Source of the DNA: Cloeon dipterum
Lineage: Eukaryota > Arthropoda > Insecta > Ephemeroptera > Baetidae
Reading direction: 5' to 3'
Length of the DNA stretch: 64,000 bases
NCBI RefSeq assembly: GCF_949628265.1
Contig: NC_088788.1
Span: 2,170,001-2,234,000, forward strand
The position numbers and the translations under genes are program-made. Below are positions 20,606-35,600 of this stretch, in pieces (position 1 is the first letter of the stretch; each line of letters starts with the position of its first letter). Below the pieces are notes generated by a model that was not told the origin of the DNA, did no database searches, and was given only the letters and a program-made list of their open reading frames with translations.

Positions 20606-23600
20606 CTACAAAATGTCCTCGTCATCCAAAATGACTGGCCTGAACTTGTTGTTGTTGGGCAGGTCGGGCCTCAGGTTGACCATCTGCGTGGTGGAGAGGA
20701 AATGCGAGTTTCGCGGCGCACGCACGCTCACGTACGAGGTGGAGGTGTTTGCGCGCGCCAACGCGGGCTCGGCGGGCGGCGGTGGCGTGCACCGACGCAG
20801 CAGCGGCACCTGACGCAGCGTGTGCGCGAACGCTGAGCGGAAGCGGGCGTTCATCCACCAGTAGATGAGCGGGTTGTAGCACGCGTGCGACATGGCCAGC
20901 CAGTGGAACACGAACCACATGTACGGAAAACCCGGCCACGAGTTCAGCTCAGGATTCACGTCCAGCATGATCTGTAAACAGAAATCACACACATCCTATG
21001 CGTCAAACGTTTTTTCTGACATTGTTGGTTTATTCACAGAAAAGGAAAGAATGAAAATAATAAAAAAAACGTCTTCAAAACCCAATGAAATGACATTTTT
21101 GTAGGTTCCAATTGATACCTGAGGGCCGAAATAGGCAGGTTAAATAATTATTTCGATCGAATAATGTTTTTTGAAGTGCGAAAAGTGGCGCAAAGAAAAA
21201 CGCACATTGTTTTGGCGCGGAAAACGCAAGAATTTTTTGGTCGCTACTACGCAGGCGTCACAGCTCTCTCACAACCAGCTGCCATGGCTGTGACAGCTAC
21301 AGCTGGAGCAGGCGACAGTAGAGACATCTGGTCATATCCATAAGCAAGAGCAGTGAAGTATAATAGTCACGTGACTCAATCCGGCCATCTCATTGGCCGA
21401 GAACAAACGCACATCTCTCTTGGCTTCCCCCTTCCACTCCCTCCAAGCGCAAGTCACATTCCTCAGAGTGGGGGAATTACAAGGAGAGGGAGAAGCTTTT
21501 AAGCCAATGAGATGGCGGGATTGAGTCATGTGACTGCTCGAACTGCGTGAGCTTCGCTACTCTTGCTGGGTGTGAGCAGATGTCTCTACTGTCGCCTGCT
21601 CTCTCAGCACGAAGCATGGCTGTGACGTCAGAAAGATGACGCATGCGCAGTAGCGATTAAAAGATTCTTGCGTTGCGCGCCAAAGTAACGGGTGGTTTTT
21701 TGCTTTGCGCCTCTTTTCACACGTCAAAAAACAATATTAGAACGAAATAATTATTTAACTCATCTATTTCGACCCTAAAGAATCGATTGGAATATGCAAA
21801 AATGTGGTTTCAGTGGGTCTTTTATTTATATTTTGAATTAAAATTTCTAAAACAAATAAGGTTGTTAGCTGGTTTAAAGGCCTAGCACGTTCAAAAAACA
21901 AACTCTCGGAGAGGAAAGAGCGAAATTTATGTTACATCATGTCGTTTGGCTTTAGTAAATCAATTTACTCTGCAGAGTTTTGTTGTCCCGATAAATTTAC
22001 TTTTTGTTTGCTCAATGTCTGTTAACTTTCTCTGCGCAGTCTAAAGTTCCTGCTCTTGGAAATAATTTCCAGATATAACTCATTAAAATCAAGTTGAATG
22101 TATATATAATTTCCAAGAAATAAGACGCAGACAATTTGTATTTTGCTTTCAATTAAAAGTTCAGCTTTTCCTGATAAAATTTCCATGAAAAAAACTCGGG
22201 TCTCGGGTTTCCGGACCTAATTTGTTGTGCTTTTGAAAAACATTTCAAAAGAGGCTTTTCTATTCAGATGACGTCTATGCATGGAAATAACGAATTTTAT
22301 CTGTCTCTTTGAAAAGTGCTGCTCACATAAATACGTCAACGCATCAAAGACTTGCCGCAGCAGATTGGATATCTCCCAGACCAAGTTTCCCTACGCTTGT
22401 TAGCTCCAATTTTCCTCGAGCAACATACAATTTAAAGTGGAACTCTACTTAAACGCATAAATTGTTGCGCAAAACCAGCCACGTGGAGTGATAAGGGTGC
22501 GACCCTGCCGCCTGCCGCCGCTCTTGCGCGACGTTTATGAATTTATACGCTCGGCCGAAGCTGGTGTAAATTCTAACGATAACAAGTAAGAAGAGCAGAT
22601 GCTTACTTTGGCCTTCCACAGCAGACAGTTACCTTGTGTTGGACTTTTTTGTGCAAAGAGCATGACATATCCATGGCAACACGGGAGTTCAAAAGGAAAT
22701 CGTGTGTTTATTCCAGTTTTTTGCCCCTCAAAAAGTTTAACTATGTAAATAATTTAAATATTTGCTTAAAAAATAACTACTACAAATTTTGAGTCAATTT
22801 ACATAATATTGTACCATTTTTAAGTAAATAATACAGCTGATGCTTTGTAGCAGTTAATTATGTTTGCCTTTAATTAAACTCACTCAGCGCTTCCGCACGG
22901 TGTTTGTTTCTAAATAAAAGGCAGGAAATTTCTATTGTCTGGAAAAATAAAGAGCCTGCGGCATTCAGAAAGTTCGCTTTTATGAGGAGAACTCTCTTTG
23001 AATTTCCAGGTAGAAAAGCAGTTTCGAGGCACGTGCCGCGGATGCATTGATCTGGAAGCAACGTTTTTTTTTATTTATACAAGCCGCAACGCAACACACG
23101 TGTAGCTACTTTGAGCAGAGTGCATTAGCTTTTACCTGTGCACTCTGCACTCTTGAGAATGCTGCGCTTTAATTAGAGCAAAGCCGCCCATTGCGCGCGG
23201 CATTTGATACACGTTTCCACACACTGACTCTGCGATCAGCAGCTTTGATCAATATTGGTTGAAGTTGGCGTCGCGTACCTCGCTGACAATTATACTATTC
23301 CGGTTCGTTGAGCGTGGAATTCCGTTAACTTCGATGTGGGCGAGACGAGCATCAATTGAAACTACTTCAAAGAGTTCAAATATAGATTTTGGCGCCTGAA
23401 TCTGCACGCACTAATCAAACAATTAAAAAGGCGCAACTTGAAAATTCCGCTCATCATCATCATCTTCTTTCTGTTTGATTTCGAGTACAAACAAAGAGAG
23501 CACAACTTTTGCAATTTCCTTCCTTCTTTGGCAAGAGCAAAAATTGCAAATATTTGCCGCTCGCGCAGAGGTTCAAAGGGCGCCCCTTTGCTTGGCATGC

Positions 23601-26600
23601 GAGAAGTAGCTGTCGGTATTTTCGGTCTGAAGCCCCCCAGTGCGCTCTCGCACTGCACATTTGCGGTTTGTGCGATTTTGCTTCCCCGACACGGAGGCAG
23701 AATAACAAACGCAGCCGCGACAAAACTTACCAGCAGGATGTTAAACGGGGCCCAACACACGGTGAGCACCAGCACGACGACGATCATCATTTTCACCATC
23801 TGCGAACAAACACACGATTTCATCAAATCCAGAACTTTGTCTAAGGAAGACCCCATCAAAATAACTTCCGCAGACACGATTATCATGAGAATATGAAATT
23901 ACGTTCTCGCTTTCTTCATAGAGAGAAGTTTTAGAAAGAGTTAAGATTTTTATATTAAAAGTTCCTTGATGAGAATTAAACGGACCTGGAAATTTCCCTA
24001 TAATGATTGTGTGTCATCGTTGTTGCAAAGATTTTTGTGCATCGAAATTTGTTGGAAGAAGGAATATTAAAAGGAAATTTTTTTAACACCATCTTTGACG
24101 AAGATTCTGAGCTCACCAATCGATTCCTGAGGGTCGAATTAGTTAATGTGGATGTTTTTTCCGATCAAAAAGTGTAGCGCTACGTGCGAACTTTTTTTCC
24201 CGCCAAAACAATTAAAACGTATTTGCGAGAAGTGCGCATGCGTGAGAGCTGGTGTAAGCACTTGCAGAGAGACCGCCTGTACGAATGACTTCTGACGCAT
24301 GCGCAGTTCTGCATTCATAATGTTTTGGCGGGAAAAAAAGTTCGCACGTCGCGCTACACTTTTTGGTCGGAAAAAATATCCACTGTACCTTTTTCGACCC
24401 TCAGGAATCGATTGGTGTGCACAGAAACTTCGTCAAAGACAGTCCTAAAGCAACGAGGATTAATTCCGTTTCATTTTCATCGTGGAAATTATTTCAATCA
24501 TTTTAATTTGGACATAACAATGTTTTTTTCTTGCAATTTAAACCAATCGAGAGGAATTTCTCGTTTATGCGGTGTATTTTTTGCAGGTATTATACATTTT
24601 TTTCCAGGAGAAATGTGAGCTGTGCTAAATCGAGTTTCACATAATTCATCTGGCCGAGCTTGATTTATATTTGATGTCCGTGCCAGGTGGCGTGACTCAT
24701 TTGAACAGAGCAAAAATAAGCTCACTACTCATATCGAGAAGAATCGAATATCAGTGCCAGAGTGTGAAATGGCACTCTGGCAAAAGCCTGAAGAACATGC
24801 TTTTCTTATTTTTTTTTATCAATTTAGTGCAATTAATGTACTATTGACTTTTCTCCTTCACAATTAAATTATATTATTACTTATTACAGCACTTTATGAT
24901 TTTTAGCGCTCTAAGAAATATATATTAGCTGCAGGATTAATTAACCCACATCTATTTCTATAGAGAAAACTCGATCGCTCCAGTGTTTATTTTAGCACTC
25001 GACGGAGGAGCTGCAAATTTCAGGGTCTATTTGCCGAGGCGTCGGATGTTTCATTGAATTGCAATAGGCGTCACGCGACTGGCCGGATTTATTGGGATCT
25101 TATCTGACCGCAAACGGTGCTGGAACAAGGCCCTGGAGGACGGATTAGGGTTGCGATTTATAGAAAAGCTTCTAATCTGCATTATGCTAGAGGGGCGACG
25201 CATAATTTGAGGCAGCGTACGGGCGCGTGATTAGAGCCACCGGCCGCGCTTAATGCACCTGGATAGTATCAATCAAGAGCTTACTCTGCGATTGCCCGCC
25301 GGCCAGGTGTAATTTTGGGTTTGAAATTTGTAGGCAAGCGGTGGCAGAAGAGGGAGAAGAGGCTTTATATATTCAATACCTGCGTAGGCGCAAACAAACT
25401 TTCAAGAGCAGAGGTATATGTGCCGCAGAAAGTGCTTGTCGCTTTGTCTTTGCGACATGCCGCTCGCAAATGTTTGCACGCACTTTAGCTCTGGTAACAA
25501 GAAAGCGAGAGAATTATTCAAGTGAACTTGCCAATTAACGCAGGATATGAATCATCTCCACAGTTTATAATTTGAATTAGATTGAATGAACAAAAATGAT
25601 TTCACAGGATGAGAACTTTAGACTGTTTCATGCCACATCACATTATATTTTTCCATTGGTTTTTGAAAGAAAAGAATAATAATTAGGTTTGGCAGCCAAA
25701 TCACTCGATCGAAAAACGGCGAAAACGTAAAAACCGTTACTTTGTGTAATTAAAACCTAGCAAAAATTGCCACAAGAATGCCTATCAAGACTGCAGCGCC
25801 ACAGTGGCAGCCAGCGGAGGTAGCCAGCAGCCAATTGCTCTGGATGTCACTGTGGCGCTGCCTTCGCTACGTCAAAAAGCCAATCAGAGCTCTGATTGGT
25901 CGCCAGACCAAAAACGCCAAAAACCGCCAAAGTAACGGTTTTTACATTTCTGCCGATTTTTGCGTCGTGATGGTAATTTCAGGGACAAATAAAAGGTCGC
26001 CTCAACACTCGTCATTATAATTTGCTTTGTACATATTTCTCTGATAGAAGAGCAGCAAAACCTACATGAAACGAGACGCCTTTTGGCAGAATTCCGCGAA
26101 TGTAGCACCTCTATACATTCGGTTCAAAATGTAATAACGATCAGTCTGTATATAATATACACATAATATGTTCATGTCGGGCTGAGTTAGTGGTTGTGTG
26201 TGAGCAAGTGACCCTATTCCTGTGAGATAATATTACCAGTGCGACGCGCGCGTGTACGAATTATAGCGGAGACAGCCCCGGCGCATTATCTTCCTGGTAT
26301 TGCAGCTATGATGTTAATAATTGCAATTGATGGGTTCTGAACACAGCGAGAAATTGGATTGAGGCTTGGCATGGGAGAAAATTGAATTTGGCCTCGTGAA
26401 GCCGATGCAATTGAATTAATCTCTCGCCTACTAATGGATGTGTGTGCATATATTAGCTTCGTTAATATTGATATGATTGAAACAGAAATTATGCAATATG
26501 GTAATAATCGTTCATGTGCTTGCGCTAACACAGCACACTCTCTATAGACCTTTAATTGCAAAATAAATACCACCAGGAACCTGATTCACGGGGAAATAAA

Positions 26601-29600
26601 ATTATTCATGAAAATAGCTTCAGCAAAATGAATATTTTTGTTGTTAATTCTTTAGTAACAGCTGATTAGCCCGGAAATTGGCGGATCGACCGTTAGATGG
26701 CACATCAGGCCGAATGTAAATGTAACAAATTACGCGGGAATGAAATTATTAGGTCGGCACGCCTCTTTTTCGACGCTTCTCATTGGCCGCTGGACTGTCT
26801 CTAGATTGACCTCCATTATTTCGACGCCATATTCCCTTCTGAACCGGTAAAGAACCAACACAGATCACCACCTGGACCCCAGTGGGAATTACGACTGCGC
26901 AGAAGGTTTTGATTTGGGTCACGCATGCGCAGTGATGAGTATCAGCCTCCCTGTGAGATGAAGAAGCGATCTGAACATACTGCGCATGCTTAAAATGCGC
27001 ACAAGTTTACTGCGCAGCTTCAAAACATGATATCTTCTTGATTTCTGACTGGCGGGAATCAACACAGATCGCAACCAGGCCCCCAGTGATAAATACAAAA
27101 TAAAACTTTAAATAAGTACATGCAGGAAACTGAAATTCACTAGAAAAAAATAATGCTTACGTCTCGGTGGATTTAAAATTTAAAGCTTATAAATGGTTAA
27201 TTACAAAAAATGTTTCATCTTGTGTTCTTTAAATGAGTGAGCAGTGTCTATTAACTACTAAAAATCGAGATATATTGAGCGTTTAGGTGAAAAATCCGTT
27301 TGAAAGGTAAATTAAAAGCGTCGATCAACGTGACCAATGATGAAACGCATGCTGCACAAATAAAGACCAAATTAAGCGTGTTAGTGGACATAATGGCGCG
27401 TACAGCTGGCGCTGAAGCAATTAGCGGAACCATTTAACCTATTAATCCAATCGTTCGAGCTTTCAACTCAACGACCCTTAAATGCTGCCACCGCCATTGA
27501 GCGTTTTGCGCATAATCCAGGTTAATCATTTGGGAAGGGAAAAATGGTTTCACCGCCGGACGACTGGCAAATATTTGGAGAGGCACGCAGCTGTAATTCC
27601 TTTTGGAGCTGCGCGAGTTTTCCGCTTGGCCGGCTTTCTTGTGCTGCTGTTGCTTTACACTTGGCCTGAGCTTTAGAGAAATCGTAACAAGCAGGAAAAA
27701 GCAAGCAGGAAAATTCCAATAATTCTGCTCAAATGTCAAACCGGTTCGTTCACTCAAAGCGAATAAAAGCGGCTAATTAATTTGATATATTCGTCGCTTT
27801 TCATATGTATAATACCCTTGTGCCGGAATTATTGTCAAGCGGCTAATTAAACAAGCACCCTTTTTGAGCCACACCCCTAATTTCGTTGACAACGCGAGGC
27901 GAAACAAAAGCGCGGCGGCTCGTTTAAGCTGCACTCCTCTCAAAAAGAGAATAAATAATCACCAACTGGTTTTCCTGCTTTCAAGACGCTGCCTGAATTA
28001 AATTTTGTGCTTAATTACAGGCATTTTGACAAGAAAAATTAGATGTCTGGGGAAAATGGAGTTTCACGTATACAAAGAAATTCGCGGACGGAATGTTTTT
28101 GTTTTACATTTCAAAGAAAACAAAACTTTTCTTTGCAAAACTTTTCTCTTTTAGTGTGCAGAACTTTGAATTATTATATTATCCGTTTGCCATTAACAAG
28201 ACTTCCCTCGAAATTCTGGATTTAGAGGCGTTTTTACAATGGGATTAAGGGCAATTGTTACGCAAATTTAAAAGTTGGACTCATATCCACTTCTCTGAGG
28301 CTCTAAAGGGGCTTTGAGGGTGCTCAGCCGGCATTCTCTTCTACGCCTTTGAGAATTATATTAGCTTTAAATTCTTGCCAACATTTTCATCACCAAATCT
28401 CGGGTTTAAGCAATCACAATTCTCTTTTCTACATCTGCATCGTTAAAGTTGATTGGTAAAAATGTGATGACATATCTGATTCCTTTTGACTCTGTTTAAA
28501 GGGTAAAATGGGGGTAGTTTGTGGCAGATATTTAATTAATTGAAGATGAACATGTTTATAAAAGTGATTTTTATCGTTTTTGCAATGCATGGGGTGGAAG
28601 GGGATGAGAGTTGATCACCCCCAAAACCCTTTGGTTATCTAGGAAAAGTTGAGACGAGTCGAGCGGTGGGTAGTTTTTACAATTCTGACAATTAGAACTC
28701 CAGATTAAGCTTTGCCAATATTACCGAAAAATCAATTTTTTTATTTTTTCCAACATTTTGTAATCGCTAAATCTTCGGTTCTAATTTTCAGTATTACAAA
28801 AAATACACACCATTCGACTCGCCTTAACCTCCCCTAGATAGCCGATGGTGTTTGGGGTTGTTTGAGGGGGATTATAATTAATTTAAGAGACTTGAGATTT
28901 GTGAATGAGTTTGCTGAAAGAGTCTGAATGCGATTTTTACCGTAACTTCTAAGCATGGGGTATAAGGGGGTGAGGGATGATCTCCCTTAAAACCCATTGG
29001 CTACCTAAGGGAGGTTAAAACGTGTCGACCGGTGGGCAGTTCTTGCAATTCTGACAGTTAGAACCCGAGATTTGGTTCCGACAAATTTGGCAAAAATGCA
29101 ACAATTTATGTTGAAAAAGCCAAAAGGTGGCGAAAAATTGGTCTGGAACGGGGGTCATTGTTTATTTTTAAAAAGAAATTCAAGCTTGAAGACAATTTTT
29201 ACGCCAAACCGAACCAATTAGACGGTTTTTTACCACTTTAAGACGCTTTAATTGGCTTAAAATTGTATGATTTGTACTTCAGTTCTGAAAAAAATATTCG
29301 ATCGACCAAAATTAACAGCCCTATACCGATATAACCATTTATTTTATTGCGTGACAGTGTTTGTACATTAATAATACAATATTTGATACGAGTTTTCCTC
29401 GTGCGCGCGGCGGCTAGAAAACTTAAGAGGGCAGGAAAAATGATAGTGCGGCGCGGCGAGCGGCGGCGGGTGTTCTCTCTCTCTCTTTGTGGCGCGGCGG
29501 GCGAGGTGTAATACATATTCGTAATATTCGCTCGCCTTGGCTTGGCGTCGTCTGGCCTAATCCTCTTTATGCATAGATAGACGTAGCGCGCGCGCGAAAC

Positions 29601-32600
29601 AAACGGTGCAGCGCGGCAGGGGGCAGGTGTAGCAGGATGATTGATGACGCCCCTAAGAGCTGAGCCAACAGACAATATTTTCGGCGCCGCTCGCACTCGA
29701 CTTGCCCACCAACACCCACCACCCTCCGCCACCGCAATAAAAATGCATCGAGCAAATTAAAATGTGTCCGAGCTCGTTACAAACTCGGCCCGGCGGGTGT
29801 CCACCGCAGCAAAAGAAGCAAGACATCTTGATATTATAATAAATAATAAACTTTGATTTTTCCTCGAGTGATAAACGATGCTAGGCGCAATTTCCAAAGT
29901 GTTTAGTTTCCTGGTTTTGAGGTGCATGTATTTGTGACAAAGATGAAAGCCCCACTTTTTCCACACATACGCTTCACACTCGGATGGCTTGATGCGTCCT
30001 CGAGGCAATTTTTTTTTAATTGTGCGCTTGACCGCATTTCAAGAGCCGCAAATTTTGTCTTCCGCCTCGATGATCAAGCTACGTGAGTGGGTAAAAACCC
30101 AGCTCCCTACCCTTGGTATAATTTTTCTGGTTTTTTCGCTCATCAAGAATACGAGCCTGGCAACCTGCTCATCATTCTTGTTGCGCACGTTGCATAACAA
30201 TCGAAAAGAACGCATTTTACAGCGTAAATCATGGCTCTAAAAATCACAGATCATAGAAATTATTTTGCAGAGGTGATTCTCGAATAAATTAATTTTGGTG
30301 TTTACAAAAATTAAAGGTTCTCTAACGGCCAGTTGAAATTTTCAGACGAATTTTGTGCGAAAATAGTAAATTAAATTGGAAAAAACTGGAATTTTAATCA
30401 GCTTTCTGAATATATGCAGTTTTTGACGCTACTATCAACTGGCCATTTAAATTTAAACTAATTTAATTGAGAATCAAATCACGAAAATCGGAGAAAGCAG
30501 CAAGAATTCTCTGCCAGAAAAATCCTCGTCGCTGATTGGCTGACAACAAACACACGCGCTAGTAGCTCCCCCGCGGTTACCTAGCAACAGTTTGCAAGCG
30601 TAGTGAATTGCGCGGGAGAATCTGACATGCGCGTTGTCAGCCAATCAGCGTCGACGATTCTTCTAGAAGAGAATTCTTGCCGATTTCTCCGATTTGAAGT
30701 GTTTTCATTTGGAATTAAAACGCTTTAAATCGATTTTAATGTGTTTTTGCGATTATGCATTAATAGAAAGAGTCGATTCATCGATTTATAAACGCGGAAA
30801 TCCATTAAAAGTCGATTTAAACTAACTCAATTGCGATTGAAAACACAAGAATCGGAGAAAGCTGCAAGAATTCTCTGCCGAATTTATCTCTGATTTTCAT
30901 GGAAATTATTTAATTGAAAAAATAATTTTTCTGAGATGATTTTCGAAGAAATTAACTTTATTTTGGGTGTTCAGATTTTTCCAAATAAAAATTTAAAGGT
31001 TCTCGAACGGCCAGTAGAAATTTTCAGACGAGTTTTGTGCGAAAATAGTAAATTTAAATAGAAAAAAAAACAGGAAATTTAATCAGCTTTCTGAATATAG
31101 GCAGTTTTTGACGCTACTATCAACTAGTGAATTTAAATTAGGCAAACACAGACCCCTTTCGAAAACGTACAATTTAAAAAAATAATAATAAATAACTTTC
31201 AAGACTCAAACGTACTATTTTTATTTTGAAATCGATATTTTTGTTCACATTTTTCACTCTCACTCTATGTCGTGCTTTAAATTGAGGGAAATTTGCGGTG
31301 CACGCGTTGTGTCATTGTAAGAGTGCTGGTGAAGAAGAGGCGAATCCGACAAGTGCCGAGAATGCTTTAAAAGGAAAAATTGCGACAGAGCAGCCGCCTT
31401 TTATCATCAATTTTCTTTCCACGCTTTCGAAACTCTGGAAAAGTTCCATTTTTCAGCCAAAAGCAACTCGCACACTAAATAAATTCTTATGCGTGAATTA
31501 TGGATGGCATTGGGAGCGCTGCTCGCGGCTGATAACAAGGTGAATGTGTACGTAATCTAAACCACACGCGCGTTTCTTGCGCAAAAAGTGAAAGTGGTGT
31601 CGGCGGATGCGCGAGATTAAGATGCGCACGCTGGACGAAGATTGGGTGCGGCGGGTGTGAAAACAATTTTCTGATTTGCGTCAGTCCGTGTGTCAGGCAT
31701 TATTTATTTCGTGCGCGCAACGCCTACACCGAGAGAGTCGCGACCTCTGAAATTTAACACTCCTAAGCCTTTACGAGCAGACGAGCAGAGGTGTTAACGT
31801 GCATATTACTTTTTCACATTTTTGCAGTGTTGAAGATTTTTATATTTAAAATAAACACCTGTCGTGTCAATTTATTTATGCATGGAAACATAGGGAATTA
31901 ATTTATGCGGCGTTTCATTATTTAACAGAAAGGAAAATCTATAGAATATTAGCAAAGTTTTACTCTGTAAAAAAATTAAGTTACTTTCCAATTTTTGGGT
32001 TATTGTGGGAAAAAGCACCGGGGGCAGGATTCACGCGACGCGTAGATATGGCGTCTGGTGTAGTACGGCGGGAAAATCATGAAAATGAGTGAATATACGT
32101 GTTGTTATTTCTTTAGTAACAGCTCATTAGCCCGGTAATTGGCGAATCAACCGTTGGATGGCACATCAGGCCCAATGGAAATGTAATAAAATACGCAGAA
32201 ATGAAATTGTTAGGTTGGCACGCCTCTTTTTCGACGCTTCTCATTGGCCGCTGGACCGTCTCCTGATTGGCCTACATTATTTCGACGCAATTTTGAAATA
32301 TGACCGGGGAGAAACCAAACACATATCGCAATCCGGCCCCCGGTGGGAATTGCGACTGCGCAGAAGGTTTTAATTTGGGTCACGCATGCGCAGTGATGAG
32401 TTTCAGCCTCTCAAAGAGATTAGGAAGTGATTTGAACATACTGCGCATGCTCAAGAAGCGCACAAGTTTACTGCGCAGCTTCGAAACAGATCGCAACCTG
32501 GCCCCCGGTGGGAAAAAAGGTCCGGTTTTTCCGTGGGAATACCCAGAGTTCGAGCTGACTGATAATTGATTTCTTCTACCTATAAACAATTTAACTTATT

Positions 32601-35600
32601 TAGTTCACAAGCGATAATAAATCACTGAAACGACCCTATTGCATACTTAATCAGTGAGCGAGAACAAGTTTTCTAACTAAGAACCTTCTCGTTACTAATA
32701 TATTTTCTCAAAGGGATTGTAGTAGCAGCGTCAGTTTGCATAATTTGCAAATGACATCAGAGAAATTCCTTCACTCGAGTGTGACGAGATATCTGAAAGG
32801 ATTTGCGTCATCAAGAGCTTGTTAGGCGCACATCCGTCAAAGACTTAAATCCCCGAAATCGCAACCGATAAAAGTGGGAAAAGCGGCAGAATTTTAATGA
32901 GAACTCCGCCGTTCCTGTTATCGCGCGGAAAGCGAAATGGGATGAAAATTTGGCCCATACCTTTCTTTTGTTCCTGGCTATCCTCATGTCGCGCATGTTG
33001 TGCGCCTCGCCCGGCGGCCTGGTGCCCCAGACCTCGGTGGCGATGCGCGTGTACGTGAAGAGCAGCACCCCCAGCGGCAGCGCGTACTGCAGCACCAACA
33101 GCGCCAGCGTGTACGTCCTCTGCGCTTCCAGAGAGTCCCACATCTCGGTGCAAATGAACCTGTCGCACGTCTCGTATTCATTGCTCGGCTGCATCACCCT
33201 GTAGAAACGCATCGCAGACAATTAATTCAAACGCAAATAATGAGAGGATGAATAAAAGGAAATTGAACACAAAAGGTGATTAAAGACCGTCTTTGACGAA
33301 GTATCTGAGCTCACCAATCGATTCCTGAGGGTCGAATTAGGTAAGGTGGACATTTTTTCCCTCCAAAACGTCCAGCGTGACGTGTGAACTTTTTTCCCGC
33401 CAAAACAATATGAATGCGACAGCTGCGCATGCGTCAGAGCTGGCTGGATGCGACAAAGAAGTCGTTCGTACAGGCGGTCTCTCTGCAAGTGCTCAAACCA
33501 GCTCTCACGCATGCGCAGTCCTCGCAAATACGTTGAAATTGTTTTGGCGGGAAAAAAGTTCGCATGGCGCGCTGCACTTTTTTAACGGAAAAAATGTCCA
33601 CTTTACCTAATTTGACCCTCAGGAATCGATTGGTGAGCTCAGAAACTTCATCAAAGACGGTCTTTAATAAATCTGCTTCGTTTTTCTGTTGCATTCTCTC
33701 CAGCTCTTCATAAAAACCCCGTTTTTTCCATGCAAGGCGATTAATTTTCCTTCTAATTCACTGGTGTTAGTCGATAAATGGATACTATTATTTATTTTCT
33801 ATTCTATCTCTATTAATATTGATTTTGAAACTTCGATTTCAATCCTTGTAAATGAGAGAGCGTGCAATTCATTAAAAAATCTGTTTTGTTTTCCTCTGCT
33901 ATATATAATGGTTGAGCTGAGCTTAATTTTAATTTAAAAAAATGCTCATCAAACAGCATAATAATTGGTTTTATAATATTCCTGGGATCAGCTGTTGTCA
34001 AACACGTTTCGCGTACTCGTTAAAAGCCACCCGCCGCATGTTTAATCCCTCGATGATGATCAAATGAAATTCCCTTTTTTTCCGTCTGGCCAAAATCCGC
34101 TTGGTTACATCGCATGAAATATGTTTTAAACGGGTTACAAAAGCGCAGGGTACTTCCTGCTATACGAATTTGCAAAGCGAAATAATTGTTTGAAAAGAGA
34201 ATACATTTAGAAGCAGATTCGGTGCAAATTGAGAGTCTCTCTTGGGTCATTAGTGAATGCAAATCAGCGCGCAGATTGGATTAAAATGACTCCGCGTCTG
34301 AAAGAGTATATATAATATGGTTAAACTTACTCAGAAACGATGAAGATGGGCGCCGCCGAGGCCAAGGCTCCGGCCCAGATGCCGACAACGACCCATCGGG
34401 CGTGCCGGCGCGCCAAACGCGGCCGCAGCGGACGCATTATGGCGGCGTAGCGCTCCACGCTAATCGCCAAAAGGGTGTAAGAGCTCACCAGCACGGACAC
34501 AGCCTGCAACATATATAATTCGATTTCCACTCAATCTCTCAGTCCGAGCCGATAACCGATATATCGAACCAAAACAAACTTGAACGTGGAAAGTTAAAAA
34601 ACTACCTGAAGGGGAAAAGGCAATTCAAGATGAGAAATAATGTGAAATGACAATATGCAAGCTAATAACAAATGATAAAAGAGGAGATGAAATTAAAGTT
34701 TTCATTATTATGCATGTCTTTCACTGTCAACAAACGTAAGAGCACACTCCATATTGCCATGCTCGTTATGATCACACACTCGTCACATTGCCTCAGGGAA
34801 ACAATTTGCAGAATGAAGGAAAAATGAGCTAGAAGTCACGAGTCGCTGAACAAACTCAAAGCGAAGTTATATTACCTTTCATTTCACATTTTTAGCGAAA
34901 AAATTCAATATAAATCACGAGGAAAAATATTTTTCTGATTTTTGGTCACAGAATGTCGTGTTATTGACAAAAATACTGTCCAGAAAAAATTACAGAAAAT
35001 ATTTATTGCAAGGAAAAAGGTGCTGATTTTATACCGAATAAAATCAACCGAGTGAATTCATAGAAGACACTCATATTTTTAGAGTAGCCAAGAGTAGGAA
35101 TAAGAAAAATAAATATTTGATTAGCGTCTACTCCAGGCCGTGGAGTACATTCGCAGAGACTACTAGATTTCTAAAAATGGAAACGCGCGCGGAGTGCAAT
35201 TCAATTTCAAGACGTGCACTCTCTCAGCCGCGCGCGCTTCATCAGCTGCTTTTTGCCAGGAATTTATTTCCTGTTGTGCACACGAGTGGAAAGAGAAGGG
35301 TGCCAATGAATTCCCGGCGGCTGAGGAGGGAGACGAGATGCAAATTTGATTCCAGCCTGACGGAGCAGACCCGAGATTCATACATTGAGGCTGCAGGTGG
35401 CTGCCTGCCGACGACAGAGCATGTCTCTTGTATTCCGCCAGCGCCGAGAGTTGCGAATAATCAAGATATATACTGCACACACGCCACCCACCCGCCGGCA
35501 TGGATTGCAAAATATGCAAAGGGCTTTGTGTCGAAAGTCCAATAATTTCGAGCCTCTGAAGAGAGCGTGATTTAAAAAAGGGCTCCGCGCAGCAACATGT

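Larger units (their letters stand above)
21822..32019. other. GPCR introns between the TM7, TM6 and TM5 exons
   Basis: Apart from the exon at 23731-23799 and the repeats listed separately, I see no gene. A GC-rich patch near 29400-29750 has a long minus-strand open frame of ordinary CpG-rich composition and no domain. It may be regulatory. Confidence 0.5.

Noticed and set aside
29238..29732. Minus-strand open frame of 164 codons in a GPCR intron
   Set aside because: It is CpG-rich composition without domain, conserved motif or splice partner. More likely a regulatory GC patch.
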